Origin: Veillonella absiana
GTDB taxonomy: Bacteria > Bacillota > Negativicutes > Veillonellales > Veillonellaceae
Assembly (NCBI RefSeq): GCF_032970905.1
Contig: NZ_JAWJZA010000006.1
DNA: 64,000 nucleotides
Strand: one strand, 5' to 3'
In this document: piece by piece, positions 7,772-16,613 of the stretch
Layout of the letters: every line of letters begins with the position of its first letter
How positions within the stretch are numbered: position 1 is the stretch's first letter
Notes under the pieces: model-generated
Told to the model about the DNA's origin: nothing
What the model saw: only the letters and a program-made list of their open reading frames with translations
The model's database searches: none
Program-made: the position numbers and the translations under genes

Positions 7772-9061
7772 ATGAAACGTAAACAAATTATAGCTGCCAT
7801 TGGTGTGGCAGTAGCCTTGATTGGTGGGACCTATTTCTTTGGCGACACCATTGGCCGTAATGTGATGAGTGCGTACGCCCATATTACGGGGCAATCTGAG
7901 GCGCCATTACATGAATCAGAAGGTCGTTATGTACGACAAATTGTCGCCCAAAATAATAGTACGAGCCGTACGATTATGTGGCAATCGGATATTTCTGAGG
8001 ACGGTGCCATCGTAGAATACCGTGTGGCCAATTCGTCAGATATTAAATCTGTAAATGCTACGAATCGTGCTTTCACAGATGATGGGACAACATCATATAT
8101 TCATGAAGCGACAATTGCTGAATTGACGCCTAATACGACGTATGAATATCGTGTGGGCTATGGCAATAAACGTAGTAACTGGTACAAATTAACAACGGCC
8201 GGCGCCCATGATTATCAAGTGCTGATTTACCCAGATTCCCAGTCTGCTGATTATAGCGGATGGGCTAAACTCGTGAAAGATTCGGTACAGCGTAACCCAA
8301 ATGCAGCCCTCTATGTGAGCATGGGGGATCTCGTGGATAATGGCGAGCAAGCCTCTCAATGGCGCGCTTGGTTTAATTCTATTGAACCATTAGCGTCAAG
8401 AACTGCATTTGCTCCATTGATGGGGAATCATGAAACCTATAATTTAGATTGGAAGGTTCGTGAGCCTGTGGCGTATACAAATTATTTCACATTGCCATCC
8501 AATGGAAATGACGAATACAAAAATCGCTACTATTCCTATGATTTTGGTGATGTTCATTATGTGGTTCTAGATACGCAATTTAAAGAGGCCGAAGGGTTCC
8601 ACGATAATCTTCGCGACGATGAAGTAGCATGGCTTCGTCAGGATTTGGCCAATAATACTAAAAAATGGACCGTTGTGTTGATGCATAAGGATTCTATTCG
8701 TTATAAAAATACAAAAACCAACTGGGAACCAGGTATCAATGATATTGGCGAAACATTCATGCCGATCTTTGATGAGTTCAATGTTGATGTAGTATTATCC
8801 GCTCATTATCATACGTATCGTAATCGTGGACATATTCGTAATTTTGAAAGAAACGAAAGTGGTCCATTATACATCATCACTGGTGTAGCTGGAGATGTGC
8901 GATATCAAAACTTGTGGATTAATCACCCTCTTGATATAGTGGTGGCACCACAACCTGAAACAGATAATTACATGACTATGGATGTAAGCGAAAATAAATT
9001 GACGCTCAATGCCTTTTTGTCAGATGGTACACAAATAGATTCCGTGTCGGTCACAAAATAA
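7772..9061 (+). CDS. Exported purple acid phosphatase-like metallophosphoesterase
   Basis: 429 residues. The start at 7772 lies behind AGGAG; an earlier in-frame ATG has no site. An N-terminal hydrophobic segment (IIAAIGVAVALIGGTYFF) acts as signal peptide or anchor. Residues about 50-140 look like the fibronectin-type N-terminal domain of purple acid phosphatases (TTYEYRVGYG). The catalytic domain has the metallophosphoesterase blocks PDSQS, GDLVDNGE, GNHET, VLMHKDS and SAHYHTYRNR, giving the expected metal ligands. It probably hydrolyses phosphomonoesters or similar outside the cytoplasm. It is monocistronic with a strong terminator. Confidence 0.85.
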   Translation: MKRKQIIAAIGVAVALIGGTYFFGDTIGRNVMSAYAHITGQSEAPLHESEGRYVRQIVAQNNSTSRTIMWQSDISEDGAIVEYRVANSSDIKSVNATNRAFTDDGTTSYIHEATIAELTPNTTYEYRVGYGNKRSNWYKLTTAGAHDYQVLIYPDSQSADYSGWAKLVKDSVQRNPNAALYVSMGDLVDNGEQASQWRAWFNSIEPLASRTAFAPLMGNHETYNLDWKVREPVAYTNYFTLPSNGNDEYKNRYYSYDFGDVHYVVLDTQFKEAEGFHDNLRDDEVAWLRQDLANNTKKWTVVLMHKDSIRYKNTKTNWEPGINDIGETFMPIFDEFNVDVVLSAHYHTYRNRGHIRNFERNESGPLYIITGVAGDVRYQNLWINHPLDIVVAPQPETDNYMTMDVSENKLTLNAFLSDGTQIDSVSVTK

Positions 9062-9067
9062 ACATAT

Positions 9068-9111
9068 AAAACCTCCTGGAATTAGCAAAATAGCTAGTTT
9101 TAGGAGGTTTT
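9068..9111 (+). terminator. Terminator after the phosphatase gene
   Basis: AAAACCTCCT / AGGAGGTTTT stem with an inner CTAGTTTT/AAAATAGCTAG region and a T-rich tail. The motif GGAGGTTTT is repeated immediately after. Confidence 0.85.
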
Positions 9112-9145
9112 GGAGGTTTTGCAGATCTATTCGATAATTATACAG

Positions 9146-9328
9146 TATATATACATTTTGTATATATAGATATGTATAATAGCATATAAAGAGGATTCCC
9201 TAAAATGTATAGACAAAATATGAAAGTTTTGGTGGATTAATAAGAAGATATAATTGCCCGGCAAGGAAAATAAATATACATGAATTTATGTATAAATACT
9301 TGCAATCTTGTATGTATGGTGCTATACT
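9146..9328 (+). promoter_or_regulatory. Promoter and candidate ArgR operators of the arginine cluster
   Basis: The 325-base gap before the M20 gene holds a good promoter: TTGCAA at 9300-9305, 17 bases, TATACT at 9323-9328. Just upstream is a palindrome at 9275-9294 (TATACAT, GAATTT, ATGTATA) resembling ArgR boxes. A second perfect 9-bp palindrome (TATATATAC, ATTTT, GTATATATA) lies at 9146-9168. Their link to ArgR is inferred from position and from partial likeness to the ATGAAT/ATTCAT-type box. Confidence 0.5.
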
Positions 9329-9437
9329 ACATATATTGATTCATAAATATGCAATATATACATTGCGATATAAAATATGTCTAGTGACATAAATATAGAT
9401 AATAATTGGATTAAAGATGAGAAAAAAGGATAAGAAG

Positions 9438-10625
9438 ATGGCAGTATTTAAAGAAATTATACAAGAAAAAGCAAAACAGTATGCAGAGAAAATCGTAGAA
9501 TGGAGACGTCACTTCCACGAAAATCCAGAATTGTCTGGTGAGGAAGTAGAAACGTCTAAATATATTCAAGAACAATTATCTAATATGGGCATTCCGTTCA
9601 ACGCGAATGTATTCCAATATGCTGTAATTGGTGAAATCAAAGGGGCTCACCCTGGTAAAACTGTAGCCCTTCGTGCCGACATGGATGCATTGCCTGTGAC
9701 AGAACAGACTGGTTTACCATTTGCGTCTAAAAATACTGGTAAAATGCATGCCTGTGGTCACGATAGTCATATGGCTATTTTATTAGGTGCAGCCGCTGTA
9801 TTAAATTCCATTAAGGATCAATTACATGGTACAGTAAAACTCGTATTCCAACCTGCAGAAGAGAGTGGTACTATCCGAGGTGCGTATCATATTGTGGAAA
9901 CAGGTGTATTAGAGGGGGTTGAAGAAATCTTTGGCCTTCATGTATGGCCAGATCTTCCAGTGGGTACTGTAGGCTTACGAAAAGGGAACTTGATGGCTGC
10001 CTCCGACCGATTTGACGTTCATATCAAAGGTAAAGCTACACATGGTGCGATGCCTCATTTGGGGACGGATGCTATCGTAGCGGCCGCTAATTGGATTGTA
10101 AATGTACAATCCATCGTAGCTCGTGAAACGGATCCAATGGAAAATCTTGTGTGCACGATTGGTACTTTCAAATCTGGTGAACGTTATAACGTAGGTGCTG
10201 AGGATGCTTATTTAGAGGGAACATGCCGTACATACAATCCAGCGAAACGCGATTATATTGAAAATCGTTTGATTGAAAGTTTGAAAGCCTTAGATTTGAT
10301 GTTTGGCACCACTAGTGTTATCGATTACCAACGTGGTCATAGTGCAACCATAAATGATGCGGATTCCATTGATCACCTAACGAAAGTTGGTACAGAATAC
10401 CTTGGTGAAGAAGCTATTGTTCTTCCAGAAGTACCAGCTATGACTGCAGAAGATTTCTCAGCATATCTTAACAAATATAAAGGTGCTTTCATCTGGCTAG
10501 GTACTGGTTATGAAGGTAATCCAGCATTGCATCATAATAAATTTGCTATCGACGAATCTGTACTACAAACAGGCGTTACACTCATGAGTGGTGCCATTGC
10601 AGAATTACTTGTTGGGGAACAGTAA
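9438..10625 (+). CDS. M20-family (M20D) metallo-amidohydrolase at the head of the arginine cluster
   Basis: 395 residues. The family hydrolyses N-acyl amino acids and related amides with two metal ions. Visible are ACGHDSHMA (metal ligands), PAEESG with the catalytic Glu, GLHVWP, and HHNKF near the C-terminus. The internal dimerisation domain follows KGKATHGAMP. The start at 9438 is preferred because AAAGGA lies 7 bases upstream. It is 35 bases before argF. No argJ or argE is seen in the cluster, so a role as N-acetylornithine deacetylase is possible but only inferred; hippurate hydrolase-like activity is the alternative. Confidence 0.85.
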   Translation: MAVFKEIIQEKAKQYAEKIVEWRRHFHENPELSGEEVETSKYIQEQLSNMGIPFNANVFQYAVIGEIKGAHPGKTVALRADMDALPVTEQTGLPFASKNTGKMHACGHDSHMAILLGAAAVLNSIKDQLHGTVKLVFQPAEESGTIRGAYHIVETGVLEGVEEIFGLHVWPDLPVGTVGLRKGNLMAASDRFDVHIKGKATHGAMPHLGTDAIVAAANWIVNVQSIVARETDPMENLVCTIGTFKSGERYNVGAEDAYLEGTCRTYNPAKRDYIENRLIESLKALDLMFGTTSVIDYQRGHSATINDADSIDHLTKVGTEYLGEEAIVLPEVPAMTAEDFSAYLNKYKGAFIWLGTGYEGNPALHHNKFAIDESVLQTGVTLMSGAIAELLVGEQ

Positions 10626-10660
10626 TAATTTATATATATTGAGAAATTGAGGACGAACTG

Positions 10661-11671
10661 ATGAAAAGTTTACATAATAAATCGTTTTTAACCATGCTAG
10701 ATTACACACCAGAAGAAATTAAATATTACTTGGAACTAGCTGCAAAATTGAAAGCTGATAAAAAAGCAGGCGTTGAAAAACAATCCATGAAGGGTAAGAA
10801 CTTCGTATTAATCTTTGAAAAAGATTCCACGCGTACGCGTTGTGCCTTTGAAGTCGGTGCTGCTGATCAAGGTGCACATACTACATATCTTGGCCCAACG
10901 GGTAGCCAAATGAATAAAAAAGAATCCTTAAAGGATACAGCTCGTGTGCTAGGTTCCATGTATGATGGCATCGAGTTTCGTGGCTTTGCGCAAGAGGACG
11001 TTGAGGAATTAGCGAAATATAGCGGTGTTCCTGTGTGGAATGGTTTGACTGATATGGACCACCCAACACAAACATTGGCAAATTTCCTTACATTGCAAGA
11101 AAATATCGACAAACCATTGAATGAAATTTCCTTTGCTTACGTTGGCCACGGTCAATCCAATATGTGCAATGCATTGATGAGTGGTGCTGTGAAATTGGGG
11201 ATGGATTTCCGTTTAATCGGCCCTAAACAATACCATCCAGAAGGGGCATTCTTTGAAGAATGTAAAAAAGTAGCTGCTGAAACGGGTGCCACAATTACTG
11301 TGACAGATAATGTAGAAGAAGGCGTGAAAGGTCTAGATGTTATCTACACAGGTGTATGGGTAACAATGGGTGATACTTACGATATGTGGAAAGAGCGTAT
11401 TAATACATTCAAACCATATCAAATTACACCAGAAATGATGAAAATGACTGGCAATCCAAACGTGAAATTCTGTCACTGTCTACCAGCATTCCATGATACA
11501 AACACACAAGTTGGTAAAGATATCTTTGAACGCTTCAGCATGAATGGCATCGAGGTAACTGATGATGTATTTGAAAGTGAAGCATCTCTTGCGTTTCAAG
11601 AGGCTGAAAATCGTTTGCATACTATCAAAGCAGTTATGGTTGCTACATTTAGCGATTACGAAACATTATAA
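10661..11671 (+). CDS. argF: Ornithine carbamoyltransferase
   Basis: 336 residues. It makes citrulline from ornithine and carbamoyl phosphate. The carbamoyl-phosphate loop STRTR (about 56-60), DHPTQ (about 133) and the ornithine-site HCLPAF (about 271) are all present, and the length is normal. It sits second in the arginine cluster. It could be catabolic (arcB), but linkage to argC, argB and argD supports biosynthesis. Confidence 0.95.
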   Translation: MKSLHNKSFLTMLDYTPEEIKYYLELAAKLKADKKAGVEKQSMKGKNFVLIFEKDSTRTRCAFEVGAADQGAHTTYLGPTGSQMNKKESLKDTARVLGSMYDGIEFRGFAQEDVEELAKYSGVPVWNGLTDMDHPTQTLANFLTLQENIDKPLNEISFAYVGHGQSNMCNALMSGAVKLGMDFRLIGPKQYHPEGAFFEECKKVAAETGATITVTDNVEEGVKGLDVIYTGVWVTMGDTYDMWKERINTFKPYQITPEMMKMTGNPNVKFCHCLPAFHDTNTQVGKDIFERFSMNGIEVTDDVFESEASLAFQEAENRLHTIKAVMVATFSDYETL

Positions 11672-11800
11672 TCGCACATATTCACAATGGACAGGGGCAC
11701 AGCTTATTCTGTAGTGAGCCGAGTGTGATATACAGATAGCGCATAGTTTGCGCTTTCATAATAGGTAGTTGAAAAAATTGAGAAACAAGAGGACATAAAT

Positions 11801-12754
11801 ATGAGCAAGAAAAATGTATTTATCGTAGGTCATGAGGGGACTACAGGGCTTCGCATACATGAACGTTTATCCGGCCGCGGGGACATTAATTTGTTATCCA
11901 TCGCCGACGAAGATCGTAAAGATATGACAAAAATCGCTGACATAGCAGCGGGCGCGGATTTGATTTTCCTTTGTTTGCCAGATGCAGCATCTATTGAGGT
12001 GGTTGAGGCTACCAAGGATTTGAATTGCAAAATCATCGATGCGTCCACGGCGTTCCGTACACATCCAGACTGGGCCTATGGGTTCCCAGAATTAGGTGAA
12101 AGCTATCGTCAAAAAATTGCCACAAATCGTTATATTGCAAATCCAGGCTGTCATTCTAGCGGTATGATTGCTATTTTAAAACCATTGGTTGAGGCTGGTA
12201 TCGTACCTGCTGATTATCCAGTATCTGTATTCTCCCTAACAGGCTATAGCGGTGGTGGCAAAAAAATGATTGGACAATATGAGGACCCAGAAAAAGAAGT
12301 GGCTCTTCATGCACCACGTCAATACGGCCTAGGTCAAAAACATAAACATTTACCTGAAGTGGTACATACATGTGGATTAGCAACATCCCCGATTTTCTCT
12401 CCTATCGTAGATGATTACTACGCAGGTATGGAGGTTACTATCGGCTTCCACACAAGTCATTTGAACAACAATCCAACAGCAAAGGACATCCACGATGCAC
12501 TATTAGCACAATATAAAGACTCCCAAATGGTCAATGTAGCGCCATTTGATTTAGATGCTACGAATGGATTATTCCTGGCGGCTAATGAAAATACAGATTT
12601 AGATACTATGACACTCTATGTATCTGGTAACGATGATCGCGTGATGGTACATGCTATCCTCGATAACCTTGGTAAAGGAGCCTCTGGTGCGGCTGTACAA
12701 TGTATGAACATTGCCTTGGGATTCCCTGAGGAAACAGGTTTAGCTGTTAAATAA
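11801..12754 (+). CDS. argC: N-acetyl-gamma-glutamyl-phosphate reductase
   Basis: 317 residues, the shorter type-2 form. It reduces N-acetylglutamyl phosphate with NADPH. The N-terminal nucleotide loop GHEGTTGLRIHERL and the active-site Cys in NPGCHSSG (about 115) are visible. An AAGAGGACA site precedes the ATG. The 129-base gap from argF contains a small AGCGCA/TGCGCT hairpin but no clear terminator. Confidence 0.93.
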   Translation: MSKKNVFIVGHEGTTGLRIHERLSGRGDINLLSIADEDRKDMTKIADIAAGADLIFLCLPDAASIEVVEATKDLNCKIIDASTAFRTHPDWAYGFPELGESYRQKIATNRYIANPGCHSSGMIAILKPLVEAGIVPADYPVSVFSLTGYSGGGKKMIGQYEDPEKEVALHAPRQYGLGQKHKHLPEVVHTCGLATSPIFSPIVDDYYAGMEVTIGFHTSHLNNNPTAKDIHDALLAQYKDSQMVNVAPFDLDATNGLFLAANENTDLDTMTLYVSGNDDRVMVHAILDNLGKGASGAAVQCMNIALGFPEETGLAVK

Positions 12755-12897
12755 TTGAGGGTAACAGCTCGCTAACGTGAAAGTATAAAACCGAGCATTG
12801 AATGTATAGTATTGAAATGAATGCATAGGGATTGAACTTTCACATATATAGAAACATTGAGATAAAAAACATTTGAGATAAGAAAAGAGATGGACAC

Positions 12898-13755
12898 TTG
12901 GATAAAGTAACGAATGCAAAAAGAGCGCAGATTTTAACGGCTGCGGTTCCTTATATTAAAGAATATACAGATAAATACGTTGTTGTGAAATATGGCGGCA
13001 ATGCGATGACAGATCCAGAACTGAAAAAATCTGTTATGCAAGATTTGTTATTGTTGAACCTTGTAGGAGTGAAAGTTGTCCTCGTTCATGGTGGGGGACC
13101 GGAAATTAATAGTGCTCTAGATAAGATGCAAATTGAATCTACATTCAAAGATGGTTTGCGTGTTACTGACGAACCGACAATGGAAGTGGTTCAAATGGTA
13201 CTCGCTGGTAAAGTTAACAAAGGTCTCGTAGCAAACATTGTAGAGCTTGGCGGTAAAGCTGTTGGTTTATGCGGTATTGATGGCAATATGATTAAAGTTC
13301 ACAAAAAAAATGCCGACCTTGGTCTTGTTGGTGAAATTGACGATATCGATACTACATTGATTGAAACAGTCATTTCCCAAGGTTACATTCCAGTATTATC
13401 CTCTATTGGTGTGGATGAAAACGGCGTGGCTTACAATATCAATGCTGACACTGTGGCTGCAAAAGTAGCTGGTGCATTACAAGCAGAAACAATGGTTGCT
13501 ATGACGAATATTGATGGGGTTATGCGTGACAAAGATAACCCAACATCTTTGATCCCACAATTGTCTGTAGCAGAAGCTAAACAATTGAAACAAGAAGGTA
13601 TTATTGCTGGTGGTATGATTCCTAAAGTGGATTGCTGCCTAGAGGCTATTGAAGCAGGAGCGCAAAAGGTATTCATCATAAATGGTGAAATTCCACATGC
13701 TATCTTGATTGAGTTATTGACTAACGAAGGTTTGGGCACAATGTTCGTAAAATAG
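12898..13755 (+). CDS. argB: Acetylglutamate kinase
   Basis: 285 residues. It phosphorylates N-acetylglutamate, usually the feedback-controlled step. VVVKYGGNAM, VHGGGPEIN and the ATP-site NADTVAAKVAGAL are typical of the amino-acid-kinase fold. The start is TTG at 12898: no ATG in frame fits, and a nearby ATG at 12890 runs into a stop within seven codons. The ribosome site (AAAAGAGA) is weak. The 143-base gap from argC shows no clear signal. An N-terminal helix (NAKRAQILTAAVPYIKEY), found in arginine-sensitive hexameric enzymes, is present. Confidence 0.93.
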   Translation: MDKVTNAKRAQILTAAVPYIKEYTDKYVVVKYGGNAMTDPELKKSVMQDLLLLNLVGVKVVLVHGGGPEINSALDKMQIESTFKDGLRVTDEPTMEVVQMVLAGKVNKGLVANIVELGGKAVGLCGIDGNMIKVHKKNADLGLVGEIDDIDTTLIETVISQGYIPVLSSIGVDENGVAYNINADTVAAKVAGALQAETMVAMTNIDGVMRDKDNPTSLIPQLSVAEAKQLKQEGIIAGGMIPKVDCCLEAIEAGAQKVFIINGEIPHAILIELLTNEGLGTMFVK

Positions 13756-13770
13756 AAAGAAGGCGCCAAA

Positions 13771-14988
13771 ATGAGTGCGATTGAAATTAATACTCCATTG
13801 GTTAAAGAAATTAAAACAATGAATTATCAAGAATTAGATAAAGAGTTTGTAGCCAACACCTATGGACGATTTGATGTGTGCTTCGTAAAAGGCGAAGGAT
13901 CGGTGGTGTATGATGAAAACGGTAAAGAATATATTGATTTAGGATCTGGTATCGGCGTTACAGCGTTCGGAATTCATGATGATGTATGGGCTAATGCGGT
14001 TATTAATCAAGTGAAAAGCTTGAATCATGTATCTAATTTATACTATACATTACCCCAAATGGAATTGGCTCAAAAACTCTGTGAAAAGACGGGCATGAAA
14101 AAAGTATTCTTTTCTAATTCCGGGGCAGAGGCTAATGAATGTGCCATTAAGACAGCTCGTAAATATTCTAGCGATAAATACGGTGGGGATCGTAATGTTA
14201 TCATTACATTAGTGAATAGTTTCCATGGTCGTACGATTACAACATTGTCTGCTACAGGACAAGATGTATTTCATCAACATTTTGGTCCTTTTACAGAAGG
14301 TTTTATATTTACGCCAGCCAATGATTTAGACGCATTCTATGAAGTAGCAAAGAATCCTCGCGTATGTGCTGTGCTCATTGAAACCATCCAAGGTGAAGGT
14401 GGCGTTATGCCATTAGAGGCTGATTTTGTGCAAGGTATTGCTAACTATGCAGCGGATAATGATATTTTATTGCTCGTTGATGAAGTGCAAACAGGGAATG
14501 GTCGTACTGGTAAAATGTATGGTTATGAAAATTTTGATATTCATCCAGATGTTGTGTCTACCGCAAAAGGCCTTGCTGCAGGTTTGCCTATGGGGGCGAC
14601 ATTATTCAATGAAAAAACACAGTTCGTTCTTGATGCAGGGGCGCATGGTTCCACATTTGGCGGTAATCCAATTTGTGCAGCCGGTGCCATTACGGTTGTG
14701 GATCGGTTGACTGATGAATTTTTAGCTGATGTGGCTAAAAAAGGTCAATATGTGAAAGACCAATTAGAAGGTGCTACAGGTGTTATCAGCGTGTCTGGCC
14801 TAGGTTTGATGCTTGGTATCGAATGTACGGCAGAACCAAAGTCTATTATTGCTAAATGTTTGGAACAAGGTGTGGTAGTATTGTCTGCAAAGAATAAAGT
14901 ACGTTTGTTACCAGCATTAAATATTCCACAAGAACAATTAGAGAAAGCGATTGGCATATTGAAACAGGTTATTGCTGACCTTGCATAG
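13771..14988 (+). CDS. argD: Acetylornithine aminotransferase
   Basis: 405 residues, a class III PLP aminotransferase. Markers are NSGAEANE, the PLP-phosphate region ending in FHGRT, LLVDEVQTGNGRTG, and the Schiff-base Lys in TAKGLAAGLPMGA (about 265). The N-terminus is about 15 residues longer than common. It begins 15 bases after argB and is the last gene of the cluster; a stable hairpin follows at 15055. Confidence 0.93.
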   Translation: MSAIEINTPLVKEIKTMNYQELDKEFVANTYGRFDVCFVKGEGSVVYDENGKEYIDLGSGIGVTAFGIHDDVWANAVINQVKSLNHVSNLYYTLPQMELAQKLCEKTGMKKVFFSNSGAEANECAIKTARKYSSDKYGGDRNVIITLVNSFHGRTITTLSATGQDVFHQHFGPFTEGFIFTPANDLDAFYEVAKNPRVCAVLIETIQGEGGVMPLEADFVQGIANYAADNDILLLVDEVQTGNGRTGKMYGYENFDIHPDVVSTAKGLAAGLPMGATLFNEKTQFVLDAGAHGSTFGGNPICAAGAITVVDRLTDEFLADVAKKGQYVKDQLEGATGVISVSGLGLMLGIECTAEPKSIIAKCLEQGVVVLSAKNKVRLLPALNIPQEQLEKAIGILKQVIADLA

Positions 14989-15054
14989 GTATAGCTGAGC
15001 TTGTCCTGAATCGTAAGCAGTGCTTTAAAATAGTATATCCCTCACATAGAATAC

Positions 15055-15094
15055 CCCCCCTAATGTTAGATTATTAGTTCTAACATTAGGGGGG
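15055..15094 (+). terminator. Strong hairpin between convergent argD and the Rrf2 gene
   Basis: A perfect 15-bp inverted repeat, CCCCCCTAATGTTAG (15055-15069) and CTAACATTAGGGGGG (15080-15094). T-runs are weak on both strands, so it may act bidirectionally or with help. Confidence 0.65.
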
Positions 15095-15124
15095 CAGTTC
15101 AATTCTTATGCAGGGGAGATCTTG

Positions 15125-15634
15125 TTAATTGCCATTCGATTGTGATTTAAACCATTCTATCGTGTCTAGTCGATCTTGTTCAGATAAGACCTCTGTATAG
15201 GTATAATGATGGAGCCAGGCTAATGTATACTGTTGGAGATAGCCTTTAAAAGCTTCTTCGCTACCACTCATTATTTTTCGCACGGCACATGGTGTTTTAT
15301 AAGGGGGTGGTACAGTTTCTTCTTCCTGTAATAAAATAGAGGCGTGTCGAACAGATTTACAACGAAAGAAGCTATCTTTGCCTTCTACTGCTTCAAATAT
15401 ATCGAGAAAAGAAATATCTGCTGGTGATTGCGCAAGGCGATAACCGCCTTTAACACCTGGTTCTGCTTGTACTAATTTGGCTTTTGTAAGTTTAGTAAAA
15501 ATCTTTGCTAAGTAAGATTCTGAAATGCCTTGGTAGAGGGCTAAATTTTTTACTGTAGCTGGAGATTTATCTTGCAAATCTATCATTGGTAATAGGCAGT
15601 GTAGTGCATATTCTACACCAATAGACATCTTCAT
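15125..15634 (-). CDS. Rrf2-family transcriptional regulator
   Basis: 169 residues, rather long for the family. The winged helix includes SPATVKNLALYQGISESYLAK and the Rrf2 hallmark PGVKGGYRLAQSP. Rrf2 members often sense redox, nitric oxide or iron-sulfur status through a Cys cluster. Here only Cys92 and Cys116 lie in the sensor region (plus Cys13), fewer than the three closely spaced Cys of IscR/NsrR, so the cofactor is unclear. It is divergent from the structured RNA locus at 15886 and could regulate it, which is inference only. Confidence 0.85.
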   Translation of the reverse strand: MKMSIGVEYALHCLLPMIDLQDKSPATVKNLALYQGISESYLAKIFTKLTKAKLVQAEPGVKGGYRLAQSPADISFLDIFEAVEGKDSFFRCKSVRHASILLQEEETVPPPYKTPCAVRKIMSGSEEAFKGYLQQYTLAWLHHYTYTEVLSEQDRLDTIEWFKSQSNGN

Positions 15635-15850
15635 AAGTACCTCGATTCAAATATAGTATAGTATATATTGTGGATTAAATACGGTTCCGAACTGTATAGA
15701 ATGATTTCGGTATAAGTATGCAAAAGATGATAAAGGTTCTGCTGTTTTATTTATAGTATATGAATATTATATCACCAAATTTTATACTAAACTAACAAAT
15801 TAAATTTATGTATTTATAAATGAAGTACTTGTAAAATTTTAGTTTTCATA

Positions 15851-15879
15851 TTGACAATGCCTATGTACAGTGATACTAT
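15851..15879 (+). promoter_or_regulatory. Promoter of the structured RNA locus
   Basis: TTGACA at 15851-15856, 17 bases, TACTAT at 15874-15879. No protein-coding frame follows within 400 bases, but a dense set of stems does. Confidence 0.65.
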
Positions 15880-15885
15880 AATTAC

Positions 15886-16162
15886 AGATAGAAGTTATCG
15901 GAAATATCCGAGCTACTGTCATAGGGAATCGCCAGTAACCATACACACAACTCACACACACATTTAACTGGTTGTTTATAAGTTTCTCTCTCTCAGCTTA
16001 TAAACTAGATTCTCTGCCTAAGGTAAATTAGGCACTCTTCACACATCTCCTACTATTTAGGTACACTCACACACACTATTGCTTCGGCAATCCTAAATAG
16101 TTAGAGAGACAACTTAAAACTCTAGTAAAGGGGACATACCGACGGGTATGTCCCCTTTACTA
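15886..16162 (+). ncRNA. Unassigned structured RNA of about 275 nt
   Basis: Downstream of a consensus promoter and with no plausible protein, the sequence folds into consecutive perfect stems: 15914-15918/15933-15937, 15974-15982/15997-16005 (9 bp), 16016-16021/16028-16033, 16052-16061/16092-16101 (10 bp) enclosing 16078-16082/16087-16091 with a UUCG tetraloop, and a final 18-bp stem 16123-16140/16145-16162. The pyrimidine loop TCTCTCT at about 15985-15992 can pair with AGAGAGA at 16103-16109 as a pseudoknot. Three unpaired segments repeat ACTC plus CACACA-like sequence. The last stem lacks a U-tract, so the true 3' end is uncertain. It does not match tmRNA, SRP RNA, RNase P RNA or 6S RNA features that I know. 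Confidence 0.6.
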
Positions 16163-16345
16163 TACAAAAACTGGTTTAAATATACAGATATATGAGATCT
16201 ATAGATATAGTTATATTTTTGCGTGTCATGGAAATTGAGACTATTCCTTATGCTTAGTTTCATATATAATAAAAGCAAATAAGAGTAAGGCATATCATAT
16301 TTGTTGAAGGGAGGTACCAAGTGTAGTAACATTTGGGGATATACA

Positions 16346-16528
16346 ATGAATGCAGAATCTATAAAAAAAGATATTTTAGTGCCAGTTGTAGCAAAAGGTT
16401 TACAAATTGCAGCGGTAGCTAAACCAACAAAAGATGAGTTAGTTGTTTGTGCTAAAATTACTTCTGGGGTAGCTATGCTAACAGCTATTGGTTGTTTAGT
16501 AGTACAAGCAGTGTTAAGAAACAAATAA
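16346..16528 (+). CDS. Small hypothetical membrane peptide
   Basis: 60 residues, MNAESIKKDILVPVVAKGLQ onward, ending in a hydrophobic stretch (GVAMLTAIGCLVVQAVL) that is probably one membrane helix, followed by RNK. GGGGAT lies 6 bases before the ATG. A longer frame from TTG at 16301 sits on, rather than behind, an AAGGGAGG site and is less likely. A terminator follows 14 bases after the stop, supporting a real gene. I do not recognise a family. It lies just downstream of the structured RNA and could share its transcript. Confidence 0.55.
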   Translation: MNAESIKKDILVPVVAKGLQIAAVAKPTKDELVVCAKITSGVAMLTAIGCLVVQAVLRNK

Positions 16529-16541
16529 AAGGTTTACAAGA

Positions 16542-16577
16542 GAACGACAACGAGGAATCTCGTGGTCGTTCCTTTTA
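16542..16577 (+). terminator. Terminator of the small membrane peptide gene
   Basis: GAACGACAACGAG (16542-16554) pairs with CTCGTGGTCGTTC (16559-16571) with one mismatch, then CTTTTAT. Confidence 0.75.
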
Positions 16578-16613
16578 TATAGATTAGGATAAGAATAGAG
16601 AGGTGTATAACCT

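Noticed and set aside
15947..16078. CACACA repeats as a CRISPR-like array
   Set aside because: The repeats are very short, irregular and lie within stem-loops; there are no constant-length spacers.
15886..16162. Structured RNA as tmRNA, 6S RNA, SRP RNA or RNase P RNA
   Set aside because: It lacks the tRNA-like ends and tag of tmRNA, the SRP GGAAGGAAGCAGC-like core, the RNase P conserved blocks, and a 6S-like closing stem.
16114..16524. Minus-strand frame of 136 codons
   Set aside because: It is antisense to the small membrane peptide and the RNA terminal stem, has no ribosome site and no recognisable features.
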